DNA of 64,000 nt from Clostridium sp. CAG:510. GTDB lineage: Bacteria > Bacillota > Clostridia > Lachnospirales > Lachnospiraceae. A program made the position numbers and the translations under genes. The DNA is taken from NCBI GenBank assembly GCA_000434615.1, contig FR880834.1, forward strand, positions 71,809 to 135,808, in the 5' to 3' direction. The notes below the pieces were generated by a model, which was not told where the DNA came from, ran no database searches, and saw only the letters and a list, made by a program, of their open reading frames with translations. Below are positions 54,205-62,494 of the stretch, piece by piece; the stretch's first letter is position 1, and each line of letters opens with the position of its first letter.

Positions 54205-54636
54205 TCATAGGTAGCGCTTCATGACTTCAATATTTTTCTCTTCAAAATCCATCAGTTCCCTGGCAAGTTCTGTAGCCATGGATTTCTCCGTGGCATTGTG
54301 GTTCAGACTCTTACACATATCCGTGATCCCCCGATTGCTGCCCTGTATCATAAGCTCCGCCAGATGACTGGTGCTGGTGTTTAAGAGGGTATTGATATGA
54401 ATGGCACTTTTCAGCATAAAATCCGCCATGTAATTTGCATGCACCGGCTCCGCTCTCGCCGCCAGCAGTTTCTCCATGGCGCGCCTGCGGATATCACTGT
54501 ATTTCAAGGACTGTCTGGATATCTGCAGGGCAAAATCATCCTCATATACCTTGTCACTCAATGTATCAATAGCTTTTATCGCCATTTCCGTATTTCTCTG
54601 AATATCCCTGTAAATAAAAATTTCTTCCGGTTTCAT
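54205..54636 (-). CDS. Conserved hypothetical all-helical protein
   Basis: A 143-residue soluble protein without cysteine motifs other than one Cys, and no signal peptide. The sequence is almost entirely predicted helix (RDIQRNTEMAIKAIDTLSDKV; KYSDIRRRAMEKLLAARAE; HINTLLNTSTSHLAELMIQG), which suggests a four-helix bundle resembling DUF305 or spore-coat-F-like proteins, but the metal-binding residues of ferritins are not evident. AAGGAG precedes the ATG, with a short ACGGC/GCCGT hairpin just before it and a TATAAT upstream. I do not assign a function. Confidence 0.72.
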   Translation of the reverse strand: MKPEEIFIYRDIQRNTEMAIKAIDTLSDKVYEDDFALQISRQSLKYSDIRRRAMEKLLAARAEPVHANYMADFMLKSAIHINTLLNTSTSHLAELMIQGSNRGITDMCKSLNHNATEKSMATELARELMDFEEKNIEVMKRYL

Positions 54637-54758
54637 GTCTGCTCCTTCTTACGGCTAACGCCGTTTTCCACAGTATGACACATCCCGGAAGAAATTATAC
54701 TTCACTTTATGAAATTACATGTTTACATATTTGAATGTTACAGAATAACTTTACGGTA

Positions 54759-55994
54759 TTACTGTACAAATTCCGCTTTTACATAGCCAATCTGACCATT
54801 GTAAATAACCTTGCACCAGTCGCCTTCCCTTGCTACCAGCTCCAGGGATTCACCGCCGGTTACAATGCCTAACTTGGTAGCGGTTTCACTTGCTGCCGCA
54901 CGGACATTCACATTTGCCGTTGCCGTTACGGTACCGATAGTATCCACGTTGCCGGCACTCTCTGCCACGTTTAAGAACTCAGACTTTACATATCCGTCCT
55001 TACCTTCATAGACAATCCTGGTCCAACCGTTGACCTTCTGCTCCTGCACCTCAACCTTGGTGCCGCCTGCAAGCTTTCCGAGCTTATCTGCAGTTTCACT
55101 GTCAGAGCTTCTGACATTGACCGTGGTATTGGCAGTTGCATAAATGGGTCCTGCCGGTGCCTCGGGTTCCGTTACGGTTGTATCCGTACCTTCGTTTGCG
55201 GAAACGTCTGTATTGCCGCTTACATCACCGCCGCTCACATCGCCGCCGCTTACGTCTCCCACCACTTCATTGGCAAGAATTACGGCTGCCGCCTGCTGCA
55301 CCTGCTGCTCAATCAGCTGCAGATACTGTAAAAACTCCGGCTTTTCCAGACAGACTTCGTTGTACTCTACGGTAATTTTATTGTAAAGCTCCACAACATC
55401 ATCCTGCAGACAGACCTGACGGATGTATTCGGAAACGCTCTCATCCACAACTCCTTTGTTAATATAAAGGCTGCCGTCTTCATTCTTGCAGATGTAGAAT
55501 GTCTCATAGCCGGGCAGATAATCATCCGGATAATAGGAAATAACCACATGGGTATACGCAATCACCAGATAGGAACCCTCTTCCGGCCCCGGTTTGGTAT
55601 ACACATCTATCAGTGGATAACTATCAATATAATTGGCAAGTTCGGGAATTTTAATTCTTTCCATATCGTCTAAATTGTTCTGTATGGACTCAATGGTGTC
55701 TACATCACCGCTTGCCTTGGCATCATAATACGTTCTTAAAAGATTGTTTACTTCTGGATATGCATTTAATTCCAATGCTACATCCGGTATCTCCATCGGC
55801 GCCGCGTCTCCGTCAGAAACAGCTGCCGTACCATTTGCTACGTTTTGTTCCTCTTTTTCTTTTCCCTTTACCTGTAAAACGATGGCTACCGTAATGGCTA
55901 CCGCCGCAATCAGTAAAATAGGAAAAACAATTTTCCCCCGTGCCAGTATAAAGTCACGAACCAGCAAAGCCCTCTTTTTGATTGTTTCTTTCAT
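54759..55994 (-). CDS. Membrane-anchored protein with two SH3b domains
   Basis: The start at 55994 (MKETIKKRALL) is chosen because a longer frame would run through the tRNA gene; the ribosome binding site is weak. The 411-residue protein has one membrane helix (about 20-40), a 200-residue soluble domain without recognised motif, a linker with four repeats of VSGGDVSG-like units (about 245-265), and two bacterial SH3 domains (about 285-345 and 360-411; TANTTVNVRSSDSETADKLG and TATANVNVRAAASETATKLG). SH3b domains commonly bind cell-wall peptides, so it probably faces the wall. It has no enzyme domain of its own. Confidence 0.85.
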   Translation of the reverse strand: MKETIKKRALLVRDFILARGKIVFPILLIAAVAITVAIVLQVKGKEKEEQNVANGTAAVSDGDAAPMEIPDVALELNAYPEVNNLLRTYYDAKASGDVDTIESIQNNLDDMERIKIPELANYIDSYPLIDVYTKPGPEEGSYLVIAYTHVVISYYPDDYLPGYETFYICKNEDGSLYINKGVVDESVSEYIRQVCLQDDVVELYNKITVEYNEVCLEKPEFLQYLQLIEQQVQQAAAVILANEVVGDVSGGDVSGGDVSGNTDVSANEGTDTTVTEPEAPAGPIYATANTTVNVRSSDSETADKLGKLAGGTKVEVQEQKVNGWTRIVYEGKDGYVKSEFLNVAESAGNVDTIGTVTATANVNVRAAASETATKLGIVTGGESLELVAREGDWCKVIYNGQIGYVKAEFVQ

Positions 55995-56019
55995 CCTGTC
56001 ACCATACCTTTTAAAAAAA

Positions 56020-56137
56020 TCAGAGTGATGTAAAATGCAGCCGACAGGAATCGAACCTGCATTAAAGGCGTCGGAGGCCTCCGTTCTATCCATTAGACTA
56101 CGGCTGCAAATATTACAAAATTGTTACATCACTCTGA
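56020..56137 (-). repeat. 14-bp inverted repeat closing the tRNA-Arg transcript
   Basis: TCAGAGTGATGTAA (56020-56033) and its exact reverse complement (56124-56137) flank the tRNA gene. In the minus-strand transcript the 5' copy starts at about +1 and the 3' copy is followed by seven T, so the pair can act as the stem of a terminator whose loop is the whole tRNA. Confidence 0.85.
56036..56107 (-). tRNA. tRNA-Arg (anticodon CCG)
   Basis: A complete 72-base tRNA. Acceptor stem GCAGCCG / CGGCTGC with discriminator A73; D-arm with TAATGGATA; anticodon stem GAGGC / GCCTT around loop CTCCGAC, so bases 34-36 (plus-strand 56074-56072) read CCG, decoding CGG; T-arm GCAGG-TTCGATT-CCTGT. The 3' CCA is not encoded. 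It is flanked by the 14-bp inverted repeat and has its own promoter. Confidence 0.95.
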
Positions 56138-56139
56138 CT

Positions 56140-56168
56140 ATAATATCATAAAAGCCACTCTATGTCCA
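56140..56168 (-). promoter_or_regulatory. tRNA-Arg promoter
   Basis: On the minus strand TGGACA (56168-56163), a 17-base spacer and TATTAT (56145-56140), both five of six. Transcription would start at the beginning of the inverted repeat's 5' arm. Confidence 0.75.
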
Positions 56169-56255
56169 GTAATAGTTTTTATGTTTTTCGGAAAATATTT
56201 CCAAAATTACAGATACACATTCAAACGCTGCTGATTTATGGCCAAAGTTCCTTCA

Positions 56256-57188
56256 TTACACCAGTTCCACGTTCTTTGTCTGCAGATTATAATAATACAC
56301 GCTGTCCGACAGCTTTTCTTCCGCAGATACGCAGGAGGCATTCACCTCGCAGACCATTTTCTGTAAATTTTCCGCTGTCTCTCCACAGTTTTCCGGTATT
56401 AAAATCAGTTCATGTATGGAACTCGGCAGAATAAAAAAGCTGCCGCCGCACTCCCTGCCAAACTGTTCCATCCATTCACTCACAGACATGCAGACGGCTC
56501 CGAAGCTGCCGCCCCGCAGTGTCATAATATACATGGGTACCTCCGAAGTCAGCCCGTACACCTCGTCTTCTATAAGCTTCACCTCTTCCGGGGTCGTGGG
56601 GTTCCATTTCTGCAATAACATCCCGAACAGCAATTCATGCATGTCCTTTAACTCCATACCCAGAATGTTCCGGGTATTCTTTTCCGCATCAAAAAACAGC
56701 TCTTCTTCGCTAATCTCCCATTTAGAAAGGAGGTCCTTATCTATCTGGATGGACCCCTTCCCCATCAAATCGTTCATATAGGCATAATAACATACCACAG
56801 CCAGGTCCAGGAATCTCCGATGCGGAACATTTGCCAGCATTTCCCTGTTTTCTTCGTAATTTATCATTTTTAAGAAAATTCTGTTTTTTACCCTGCCGTA
56901 GTCCAAAAAGAATTCAAAGTTCACCGTTCCGATTATCATATTCTGTCTGTAAATTTCACAGATATCCTGTACAACGTCCGGAAGTTCCTCCCCCTTTTTG
57001 TACGCATCATAAAAACTTTCCAGATAAATGGTGGGACAGATATCACTGCCCTTTTCCATAATGCTGATACCCATAAGCCGTATGCCGTTGTTCTTGGGTA
57101 CCTCCCTGATGGTAACCTCGCAGTTTCTTCCTTTAATTATCTTAATTCTTTCCAATACCGCATTCTGAAATTCTGTATAAGTCATCAT
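56256..57188 (-). CDS. DUF5688 family protein
   Basis: A 310-residue soluble protein of a family that is common and often multicopy in Lachnospiraceae and has no known function. Recognised by the start (TYTEFQNAVLERIKIIKG, then VTIREVPKNNGIRLMGI), the NVPHRRFLDLAVVCYYAY centre, and the C-terminal GAVCMSVSEWMEQFGRECGGSFFILPSS region (landmarks only), where a SS-H-E segment recurs in the family. AAAGG lies 11 bases before the ATG. It is on its own, between the tRNA gene and efp. Confidence 0.82.
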   Translation of the reverse strand: MMTYTEFQNAVLERIKIIKGRNCEVTIREVPKNNGIRLMGISIMEKGSDICPTIYLESFYDAYKKGEELPDVVQDICEIYRQNMIIGTVNFEFFLDYGRVKNRIFLKMINYEENREMLANVPHRRFLDLAVVCYYAYMNDLMGKGSIQIDKDLLSKWEISEEELFFDAEKNTRNILGMELKDMHELLFGMLLQKWNPTTPEEVKLIEDEVYGLTSEVPMYIMTLRGGSFGAVCMSVSEWMEQFGRECGGSFFILPSSIHELILIPENCGETAENLQKMVCEVNASCVSAEEKLSDSVYYYNLQTKNVELV

Positions 57189-57258
57189 AAATAAAAATAC
57201 CTTTCCTTTTGTTTTTGTAGTTTGTGAAATTCCGGTTGTTTTGCGGCCACTACGGCAA

Positions 57259-57292
57259 CAAAAAAGACAATAGATATAAAATCTATTGTCTT
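57259..57292 (-). terminator. efp terminator
   Basis: On the minus strand AAGACAATAGAT (57292-57281) pairs perfectly with ATCTATTGTCTT (57275-57264) around a 5-base loop, followed by TTTTG. It lies 29 bases behind the efp stop. Confidence 0.93.
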
Positions 57293-57320
57293 AAAGGCTT
57301 TTTTATTGAATAAGATCTGC

Positions 57321-57878
57321 TTATACTCTGGACAGATATTCACCGGTTCTGGTATCAATCTTAATCTTGTCTCCCTGGTTTACGAACAGAGGAACAGAAA
57401 CCTGTGCGCCGGTCTCTACGATAGCGGGTTTGCTTGCGCCGGTAGCGGTATCACCCTTGAAACCGGGTTCTGTTTCGGTAATCTCAAGTTCTACGAAAAG
57501 AGGAGGTTCTACTGCAAATACGTTGCCGTTGTGGGAACATACTTTACACATTTCGTTCTCTTTTACAAACTTAAGGGAATCACCGATGGTTTCCGCATTC
57601 AGTGCAATCTGCTCGTAGGTCTCTACATCCATGAAGTTGTAAAGATCACCGTCAGAATATAAATACTGCATATCTTTTCTATCAATACGTGCCTGAGGGC
57701 ATTTCTCGGTAGGTCTGAAAGTCTTTTCCACTACACCGCCACTCTTAATGTTTTTCAGCTTGGTTCTGACGAATGCAGCTCCTTTACCGGGCTTTACATG
57801 CTGGAACTCAATAATCTGATAAACATTGTTATCTAATTCAATCGTAATTCCATTTCTGAAATCTCCTGCAGATATCAT
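57321..57878 (-). CDS. efp: Elongation factor P
   Basis: EF-P relieves ribosome stalling at polyproline stretches. The 185-residue protein begins [18 protein letters not shown] and has the conserved [19 protein letters not shown] loop (about 25-43), in which the lysine of PGKG is the usual modification site. The C-terminal OB domain ends [17 protein letters not shown], the family signature. GGAGGA lies before the ATG; it has a single-gene layout with promoter and terminator. Confidence 0.97.
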   Translation of the reverse strand: MISAGDFRNGITIELDNNVYQIIEFQHVKPGKGAAFVRTKLKNIKSGGVVEKTFRPTEKCPQARIDRKDMQYLYSDGDLYNFMDVETYEQIALNAETIGDSLKFVKENEMCKVCSHNGNVFAVEPPLFVELEITETEPGFKGDTATGASKPAIVETGAQVSVPLFVNQGDKIKIDTRTGEYLSRV

Positions 57879-57918
57879 AAAACATCCTCCTAAATTGTCA
57901 CGTCTTAATTCATTCTAT

Positions 57919-57947
57919 AGTGTATACTAAAATCCACTATTTTTCAA
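57919..57947 (-). promoter_or_regulatory. efp promoter
   Basis: On the minus strand TTGAAA (57947-57942), a 17-base spacer and TACACT (57924-57919). The -35 matches five of six, the -10 four of six. Confidence 0.65.
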
Positions 57948-57978
57948 CTCTTTTTTTTTATTTCCGTGCGTATTTTCG

Positions 57979-58422
57979 TCACTCCTCAGCTTCCGCCAGC
58001 GCAATCACGCGGTCGATGGCTTCCAGATAACCGTTCAGTCCCTTGCCGTAAATCTGTCCGTCACAGGCGGGAGCCGTCACGGAAACCTTGCGGAAATCTT
58101 CTCTTTCCATAATATTGGAGATGTGAATTTCCATTTTGGGAACGGTTATGCTTGCCAGTGCATCATGGATGGCGTAACTGTAATGGGTATAGGCGCCGGG
58201 ATTGATGACAATACCCTCCGTTCCGTCAAAGTAGGCATCCTGAATTCTGTCGATAATGGCGCCTTCGTGGTTGCTCTGGAACACTTCTATCTGTGTGCCG
58301 GTTTCTTTGCCCTTTTCGGCAATCAGATTTAATAAGAAATTATAGTCCTGTGTGCCGTAAACGTTTTTTTCCCGAATACCCAGAAAATTCAGATTGGGTC
58401 CGTTAATCACTAAAATTTTCAT
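57979..58422 (-). CDS. aroQ: Type II 3-dehydroquinate dehydratase
   Basis: Third step of the shikimate pathway. The start at 58422 gives MKILVINGPNLNFLG; its ATG overlaps the aroK stop in an ATGA. The 147-residue protein has the flexible lid with catalytic Arg and Tyr (REKNVYGTQDY), the QSNHEGAIID segment near 60, NPGAYTHYSYAI near 83 and EIHISNIMEREDFRK with the catalytic histidine. Length is normal for the dodecameric type II enzyme. Confidence 0.96.
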   Translation of the reverse strand: MKILVINGPNLNFLGIREKNVYGTQDYNFLLNLIAEKGKETGTQIEVFQSNHEGAIIDRIQDAYFDGTEGIVINPGAYTHYSYAIHDALASITVPKMEIHISNIMEREDFRKVSVTAPACDGQIYGKGLNGYLEAIDRVIALAEAEE

Positions 58423-58958
58423 TTGTTTTCTACCTTTCCGATAATCCTGCATGCTGCAAGTTCTTTCAGAATTTCTTCTATAATAGTGTCCGTATCCCTG
58501 CCGTCCACTTCAATCACACTGTCCGCGGCCTCCGTATAAATGGGATTTCTTTCCGCAAGCAGCGTCCGTATCTTCTTTTGGGGATTTTCACATTGCAGAA
58601 GCGGTCTTGTGGTGTCCCCGGAAAGCCGTCCCCAGATGGTTTCCGGCTCTGCCTTGAGGTAAATAACATGTCCCATCTTTTTTAACAACGGTCTGTTTTC
58701 TTCCCGAAGAGGCATGCCCCCGCCCGTGGAAATAATATGATATCCGGGCTGGTCTGTCAGTGCTTTCATGCATTCGGTTTCCACGCCTCTGAAATAAGCT
58801 TCACCATTTTCCGCAAAGATATCCGTGATGCTTTTTCCTTCTTTTTTTTCAATCCATTTATCGGTATCCTCCACCGTCATATGCAGTTTATAGGAAAGCT
58901 TTATGCCGATGGTGGATTTGCCGCAGCCCATAAAACCAATCAGAACAATATTTCTCAT
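58419..58958 (-). CDS. aroK: Shikimate kinase
   Basis: Phosphorylates shikimate. The start at 58958 gives MRNIVLIGFMGCGKST with the P-loop GFMGCGKST at 8-16; the ATG overlaps the upstream aroE stop in an ATGA, and a weak AAAAGG is the only upstream site. The 179-residue protein has the shikimate-binding DTDKWIE and FRGVETE motifs and the ISTGGGMPLR segment, all as in the family. It is coupled both to the gene before and the gene after. Confidence 0.95.
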   Translation of the reverse strand: MRNIVLIGFMGCGKSTIGIKLSYKLHMTVEDTDKWIEKKEGKSITDIFAENGEAYFRGVETECMKALTDQPGYHIISTGGGMPLREENRPLLKKMGHVIYLKAEPETIWGRLSGDTTRPLLQCENPQKKIRTLLAERNPIYTEAADSVIEVDGRDTDTIIEEILKELAACRIIGKVENK

Positions 58959-60319
58959 GCGTCTTTCAGCCTTTTGTAAATTTCTTCGGCCTGCTCCTTT
59001 GTAATTTCCGTCTTGTTCCACAATTCATAGGCAATGATGCCCTGGTACAGAAGCATTTTAAGTCCGTTAAATGCCCTGCCGCCCTGTTCCTTTACCTTTT
59101 TCATAAACCTGGTTTCTTCCGGATTGTAGATAAGGTCGTAACCGGTGTGAATCATCCGGTAAAAATCATCCTCTTCTATGGCAGCATGCTCCGTATGGGG
59201 ATGCATTCCCACATTGGTTGCCTGAATGGCAAGGTATTTTTTTTCGGGAAGCGTCCGGTAATCCGCTATGGATTTCGCCGTTGCCACCTCATATCCCGCA
59301 TAGGTATTGACCTCCGCAGCAATGGCCTCCGCTTTCTCCACGGTACGGTTCAGAATGTAAACATGATGCGCCCGCTCGGCTAACATCACAGCCACCGCTC
59401 TTGCCACCCCACCGGCTCCGATTAAAATGACATCTTCTCCGTCTATCCGGATGCCATCGCTTACCATGGCGCGGTACAGCCCGGGCATATCGGTATTGTA
59501 ACCAACATAACCGTCCTCCACTCTTACAAGGGTATTGACAGCGCCAATCTTGGCTGCGAGACTTTCCACATCCTTAAGATACGGCATGATTTTTTCCTTG
59601 TAGGGAACCGTCACATTCATTCCCAGAATATTCAGGGCAAAAGCTCCTTCCACCGCTTCCTTTAGTTTCTCCGGCTCTGCCACAAGAAAGGGCACATAGG
59701 TCAGATTGCTGCCGGTAAGCTCCGCCAGCCCGTTGTGAATCAATGGAGATTTCGTGTGTTCCACCGGATTGCCGATAAGGCCACAGGTTCTGGTGTGACC
59801 GTCTATGATCGGTCCTGTTTTGTTTCGCATTTTTCTGTGATAAAAATAAAGCACGATACGCTCTAAGTACCGTTTTAAAACAATCTGGATTTCTTCCTTG
59901 GGGTGAATGGGTTTTACAAGATAAGTATCAATGCCCGCTTTTTTCGCTCCCCAGATATCCGTAAACAACTGGTCGCCCACAAAAACGGTATTTTCCGGGG
60001 TTGTCCCCATTTTTTCCATGGCAAGCCGGTATCCCTTCACGCCGGGTTTGCCCGCCTTGTAAATATAGGAAGCATGCACCGCATCGGCAAACATTTTGAC
60101 ACGCGGCTCCTTGTTGTTTGATAAAAGCAACGTCCGGAAACCTAAGTTGTCCAACCTTTGAAACAAGGCGACTGCCTTTTCATCTGCCGGTGCTCCGTGG
60201 GGAACCAGTGTATTGTCTATATCAAAAATCACGCCCCGGAAGCCTTTTTCGTATAGCTTCTCATAGGGAACGTCTGCTGCGGTATCCGCTTCATGATCCG
60301 GGTAAAATCTCTCTAACAT
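58955..60319 (-). CDS. aroE: Fusion of YqeG-type HAD phosphatase and shikimate dehydrogenase
   Basis: A 454-residue two-domain protein. The start at 60319 has GGAG 4-5 bases before ATG. Residues about 1-165 are a YqeG-like HAD IIIA phosphatase: FDIDNTLVPHG with the nucleophile Asp, LLSNN for motif II, and VGDQLFTDIWGA for motif IV. Residues about 175-454 are shikimate dehydrogenase: CGLIGNPVEHTKSP, NVTVPYK with the catalytic Lys, YNTDMPG with its Asp, and the NADP Rossmann motif IGAGGVARAVA. Both sets look intact. In other Firmicutes YqeG and AroE are separate proteins, sometimes neighbours. The junction is basic (ERIVLYFYHRKMRNK). Confidence 0.92.
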   Translation of the reverse strand: MLERFYPDHEADTAADVPYEKLYEKGFRGVIFDIDNTLVPHGAPADEKAVALFQRLDNLGFRTLLLSNNKEPRVKMFADAVHASYIYKAGKPGVKGYRLAMEKMGTTPENTVFVGDQLFTDIWGAKKAGIDTYLVKPIHPKEEIQIVLKRYLERIVLYFYHRKMRNKTGPIIDGHTRTCGLIGNPVEHTKSPLIHNGLAELTGSNLTYVPFLVAEPEKLKEAVEGAFALNILGMNVTVPYKEKIMPYLKDVESLAAKIGAVNTLVRVEDGYVGYNTDMPGLYRAMVSDGIRIDGEDVILIGAGGVARAVAVMLAERAHHVYILNRTVEKAEAIAAEVNTYAGYEVATAKSIADYRTLPEKKYLAIQATNVGMHPHTEHAAIEEDDFYRMIHTGYDLIYNPEETRFMKKVKEQGGRAFNGLKMLLYQGIIAYELWNKTEITKEQAEEIYKRLKDA

Positions 60320-60373
60320 AAAACTCCGTTCTTTCTGCAGGCCGGCATCCTGTGCCGTCCGAACAAGAAAACA

Positions 60374-60393
60374 GCATGTGTATCCCCACATGC
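60374..60393 (-). terminator. nrdR terminator
   Basis: On the minus strand GCATGTG (60393-60387) and CACATGC (60380-60374) flank a six-base loop and are followed by TGTTTTCTTG. It separates nrdR from the aro genes. Confidence 0.75.
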
Positions 60394-60411
60394 CATTTTC
60401 AAACTGCCATT

Positions 60412-60867
60412 TTATTTTTCTTTCAATACATTTTTCAGTTCATCCATGAAAGTGTTGATATCCTTAAACTCACGGTATACGGATGCAAAACGCACATAGG
60501 CAACCGCATCTAAATCCTTTAATTTATTCATTACCAATTCGCCGATAACCTCACTGGAAATTTCTTTTTCTTCCATATTGAAGATTTCGGTTTCCACTTC
60601 ATCCACAAGCTGGGTAATCTGTGTAGCGCTGACCGGTCTTTTATGGCAGGCTCTGAGCACTCCCGCCTCAATTTTGGCACGGTCATAGGTTTCCCGGTTA
60701 TTATCCTTTTTAATGATAATGAGCGGAATGGTTTCAATCTTTTCATAAGTGGTAAAACGCTTGTCGCACTCGTCACATACACGCCGTCTGCGGATAGAAT
60801 TGTTATCCTCGGCGGGTCTGGAATCAATAACCCTGGTATTTTCATGACCACAGAAAGGACACTTCAT
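60412..60867 (-). CDS. nrdR: Ribonucleotide reductase regulator NrdR
   Basis: NrdR senses ATP/dATP and represses ribonucleotide reductase genes. The start at 60867 has GGAGG 5 bases upstream and gives MKCPFCGHENT. The 151-residue protein has a four-Cys zinc ribbon (CPFCG at 3-7 and CDECDKRFTTYE near 31) and an ATP-cone domain (about 49-139; LIIIKKDNNRETYDRAKIEAGV). It is followed on the same strand by the terminator at 60374-60393 and is preceded by the ymxH gene. Confidence 0.97.
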   Translation of the reverse strand: MKCPFCGHENTRVIDSRPAEDNNSIRRRRVCDECDKRFTTYEKIETIPLIIIKKDNNRETYDRAKIEAGVLRACHKRPVSATQITQLVDEVETEIFNMEEKEISSEVIGELVMNKLKDLDAVAYVRFASVYREFKDINTFMDELKNVLKEK

Positions 60868-60954
60868 AAGAACCTCCATTCACTTTTACACGTAAATTTA
60901 CAAATATTTTATACTATTTCCGTACATCTGTCAAACAAAGAAGCCGCAAAACTC

Positions 60955-61182
60955 TTAAATATCCACTAAAATGATGTCCGGGCCAATCTGCTTGATATCG
61001 CGGTAGGGAATGCAGTAATCTTCCTGACATTTGAAGAAGCCTTCCCATTTATTTCCTTTGGGCACAAAAATCTTATGTATGCACCCTGTCCGTTCGTCAA
61101 ATTCCAGATCCGAAACTCTGCCGAGCTGCTTGCAGTTGCGCAGATTGATTACCATTTTACATTTAAAATCCGAATAGAGCAT
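60955..61182 (-). CDS. ymxH: YlmC/YmxH family PRC-barrel sporulation protein
   Basis: A 75-residue PRC-barrel protein of the YlmC/YmxH family, found next to spore sigma factor genes in many Firmicutes. Recognised by LGRVSDLEFDERTGCIHKIFVP and the terminal CIPYRDIKQIGPDIILVD. The start at 61182 follows GGTGG by 5 bases; a GTG three codons upstream is possible. It lies between nrdR and sigG, divergent from sigG here. Its molecular role is not known. Confidence 0.85.
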   Translation of the reverse strand: MLYSDFKCKMVINLRNCKQLGRVSDLEFDERTGCIHKIFVPKGNKWEGFFKCQEDYCIPYRDIKQIGPDIILVDI

Positions 61183-61347
61183 TTCTTCCACCCGTTTTTA
61201 TTTATCATATGCCAATTTCCGGAAGATGGCACTTTCTCCCAGTCTTTTCCCTGCATAATTTCTTTTGGAATGTCCATACTATCCTTCATCAAAACGCTGC
61301 CGGTTTCTTCCGGGATGCGCAATGTAACAGGGAAAGGACAAACGATT

Positions 61348-62127
61348 ATGGCACAGGGAAAAGTAGAAATCTGCGGTGTAAACACTGCAAAACTGCCGCT
61401 CTTAAATTCCACCGAGAAGGAGGTACTTTTTGCCCGTATTTCGCAGGGTGACCATGCTGCCAGAGAACAGTATATTGAAGGCAACCTGCGCCTTGTGTTA
61501 AGTGTCATTAAACGTTTTTCCCAAAGCAACGAAAATGTGGATGATTTGTTCCAGATTGGCTGCATAGGACTTATCAAAGCCATTGACAACTTTGATTCAA
61601 CCTTAAATGTGAAGTTTTCCACATATGCCGTGCCCATGATTCAGGGGGAAATACGCCGTTTTCTTCGGGACAACAACGCGATAAGAGTGTCCCGTTCCTT
61701 AAAAGATACCGCTTACAAAGCCATCTATGCCAAAGAGGCTCTCACGAAGCAGCATCTGAAAGAGCCCACCATAGAGGAAATTTCCAGTGAAATCGGCATC
61801 TCCGCGGAAGACATTTCCTATGCGCTGGATGCCATCCAGACTCCCATGAGCCTTTATGAGCCCATTTTCACGGACGGTGGCGACACCCTTTACGTAATGG
61901 ATCAGATAAGCGATAAAAAAAATAAAGAAGAGACGTGGGTGGAACATCTCTCCTTAAATGATGCCATAAAAAAATTAAACGACAGGGAACGGGAAATCAT
62001 TTCCCTGCGCTTCTTTTCCGGTAAAACCCAGATGGAAGTGGCGGAAATGATCGGCATTTCCCAGGCACAGGTCTCCCGCCTGGAAAAAAATGCGCTCCGC
62101 ACCATGCGTTCTTATCTGACCGCATGA
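61348..62127 (+). CDS. sigG: RNA polymerase sigma-G factor (forespore)
   Basis: SigG directs late forespore genes. The start at 61348 has AAAGGA 9 bases upstream and gives MAQGKVEICGVNTAKLPLL; the KVEICGV-x-T-x-KLP start is diagnostic for SigG. The 259-residue protein has region 2 (EQYIEGNLRLVLSVIKRF, VDDLFQIGCIGLIKAIDNFD, KFSTYAVPMIQGEIRRFLRDN), region 3, and region 4 with the helix-turn-helix KTQMEVAEMIGISQAQVSRLEK. It is on the plus strand, opposite to sigE and ymxH; in Bacillus and Clostridioides it runs with sigE. Confidence 0.96.
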   Translation: MAQGKVEICGVNTAKLPLLNSTEKEVLFARISQGDHAAREQYIEGNLRLVLSVIKRFSQSNENVDDLFQIGCIGLIKAIDNFDSTLNVKFSTYAVPMIQGEIRRFLRDNNAIRVSRSLKDTAYKAIYAKEALTKQHLKEPTIEEISSEIGISAEDISYALDAIQTPMSLYEPIFTDGGDTLYVMDQISDKKNKEETWVEHLSLNDAIKKLNDREREIISLRFFSGKTQMEVAEMIGISQAQVSRLEKNALRTMRSYLTA

Positions 62128-62211
62128 CGACCGGACTCTTCCTGCATGCTTTCTGTCCGCATCCCAACAATCCTGTCCTGCGGGCAATCCCGTCCTATGG
62201 GCAAACCGCTC

Positions 62212-62475
62212 TTATTTGCGATATTCAAACAGGCGGTCATTCATCCAGGCAATGGCATCCGTGATGCCGTCACCCGAAAATTCAAATACTGCATGCTGCT
62301 TCTGCTCCTCCGGAGTCTTGAAAAAATTAAAGGGCTCCGGCCATACACTGACATACAGCTTCTTTTCCCCGTCATCCTCTTTTTTCTCCAGCCGGTAACG
62401 CATCCCCTGATGGCTACCCGTATATTCTGTTTTCTTTAAGTACTCTAAGGATAAAATATCTTCCGGTTTTATCAT
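62212..62475 (-). CDS. Small conserved hypothetical protein
   Basis: An 87-residue soluble protein between sigE and sigG. GGAG lies 4 bases before the ATG. The sequence (MIKPEDILSLEYLKKTEYTG, then MRYRLEKKEDDGEKKLYVSVWPEPFNF) suggests a small alpha/beta fold with several aromatic residues and a C-terminal helix (ITDAIAWMNDRLFEYRK). I know similar short proteins of unknown function in Lachnospiraceae. It lies 48 bases behind sigE and is probably cotranscribed with it. Confidence 0.7.
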   Translation of the reverse strand: MIKPEDILSLEYLKKTEYTGSHQGMRYRLEKKEDDGEKKLYVSVWPEPFNFFKTPEEQKQHAVFEFSGDGITDAIAWMNDRLFEYRK

Positions 62476-62494
62476 ATTTCTCCGTACCTTTCTT

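Noticed and set aside
55180..55260. Short repeats in the SH3-domain gene as a CRISPR-like array
   Set aside because: They are in-frame coding repeats (VSGGD-type linker) without spacers.
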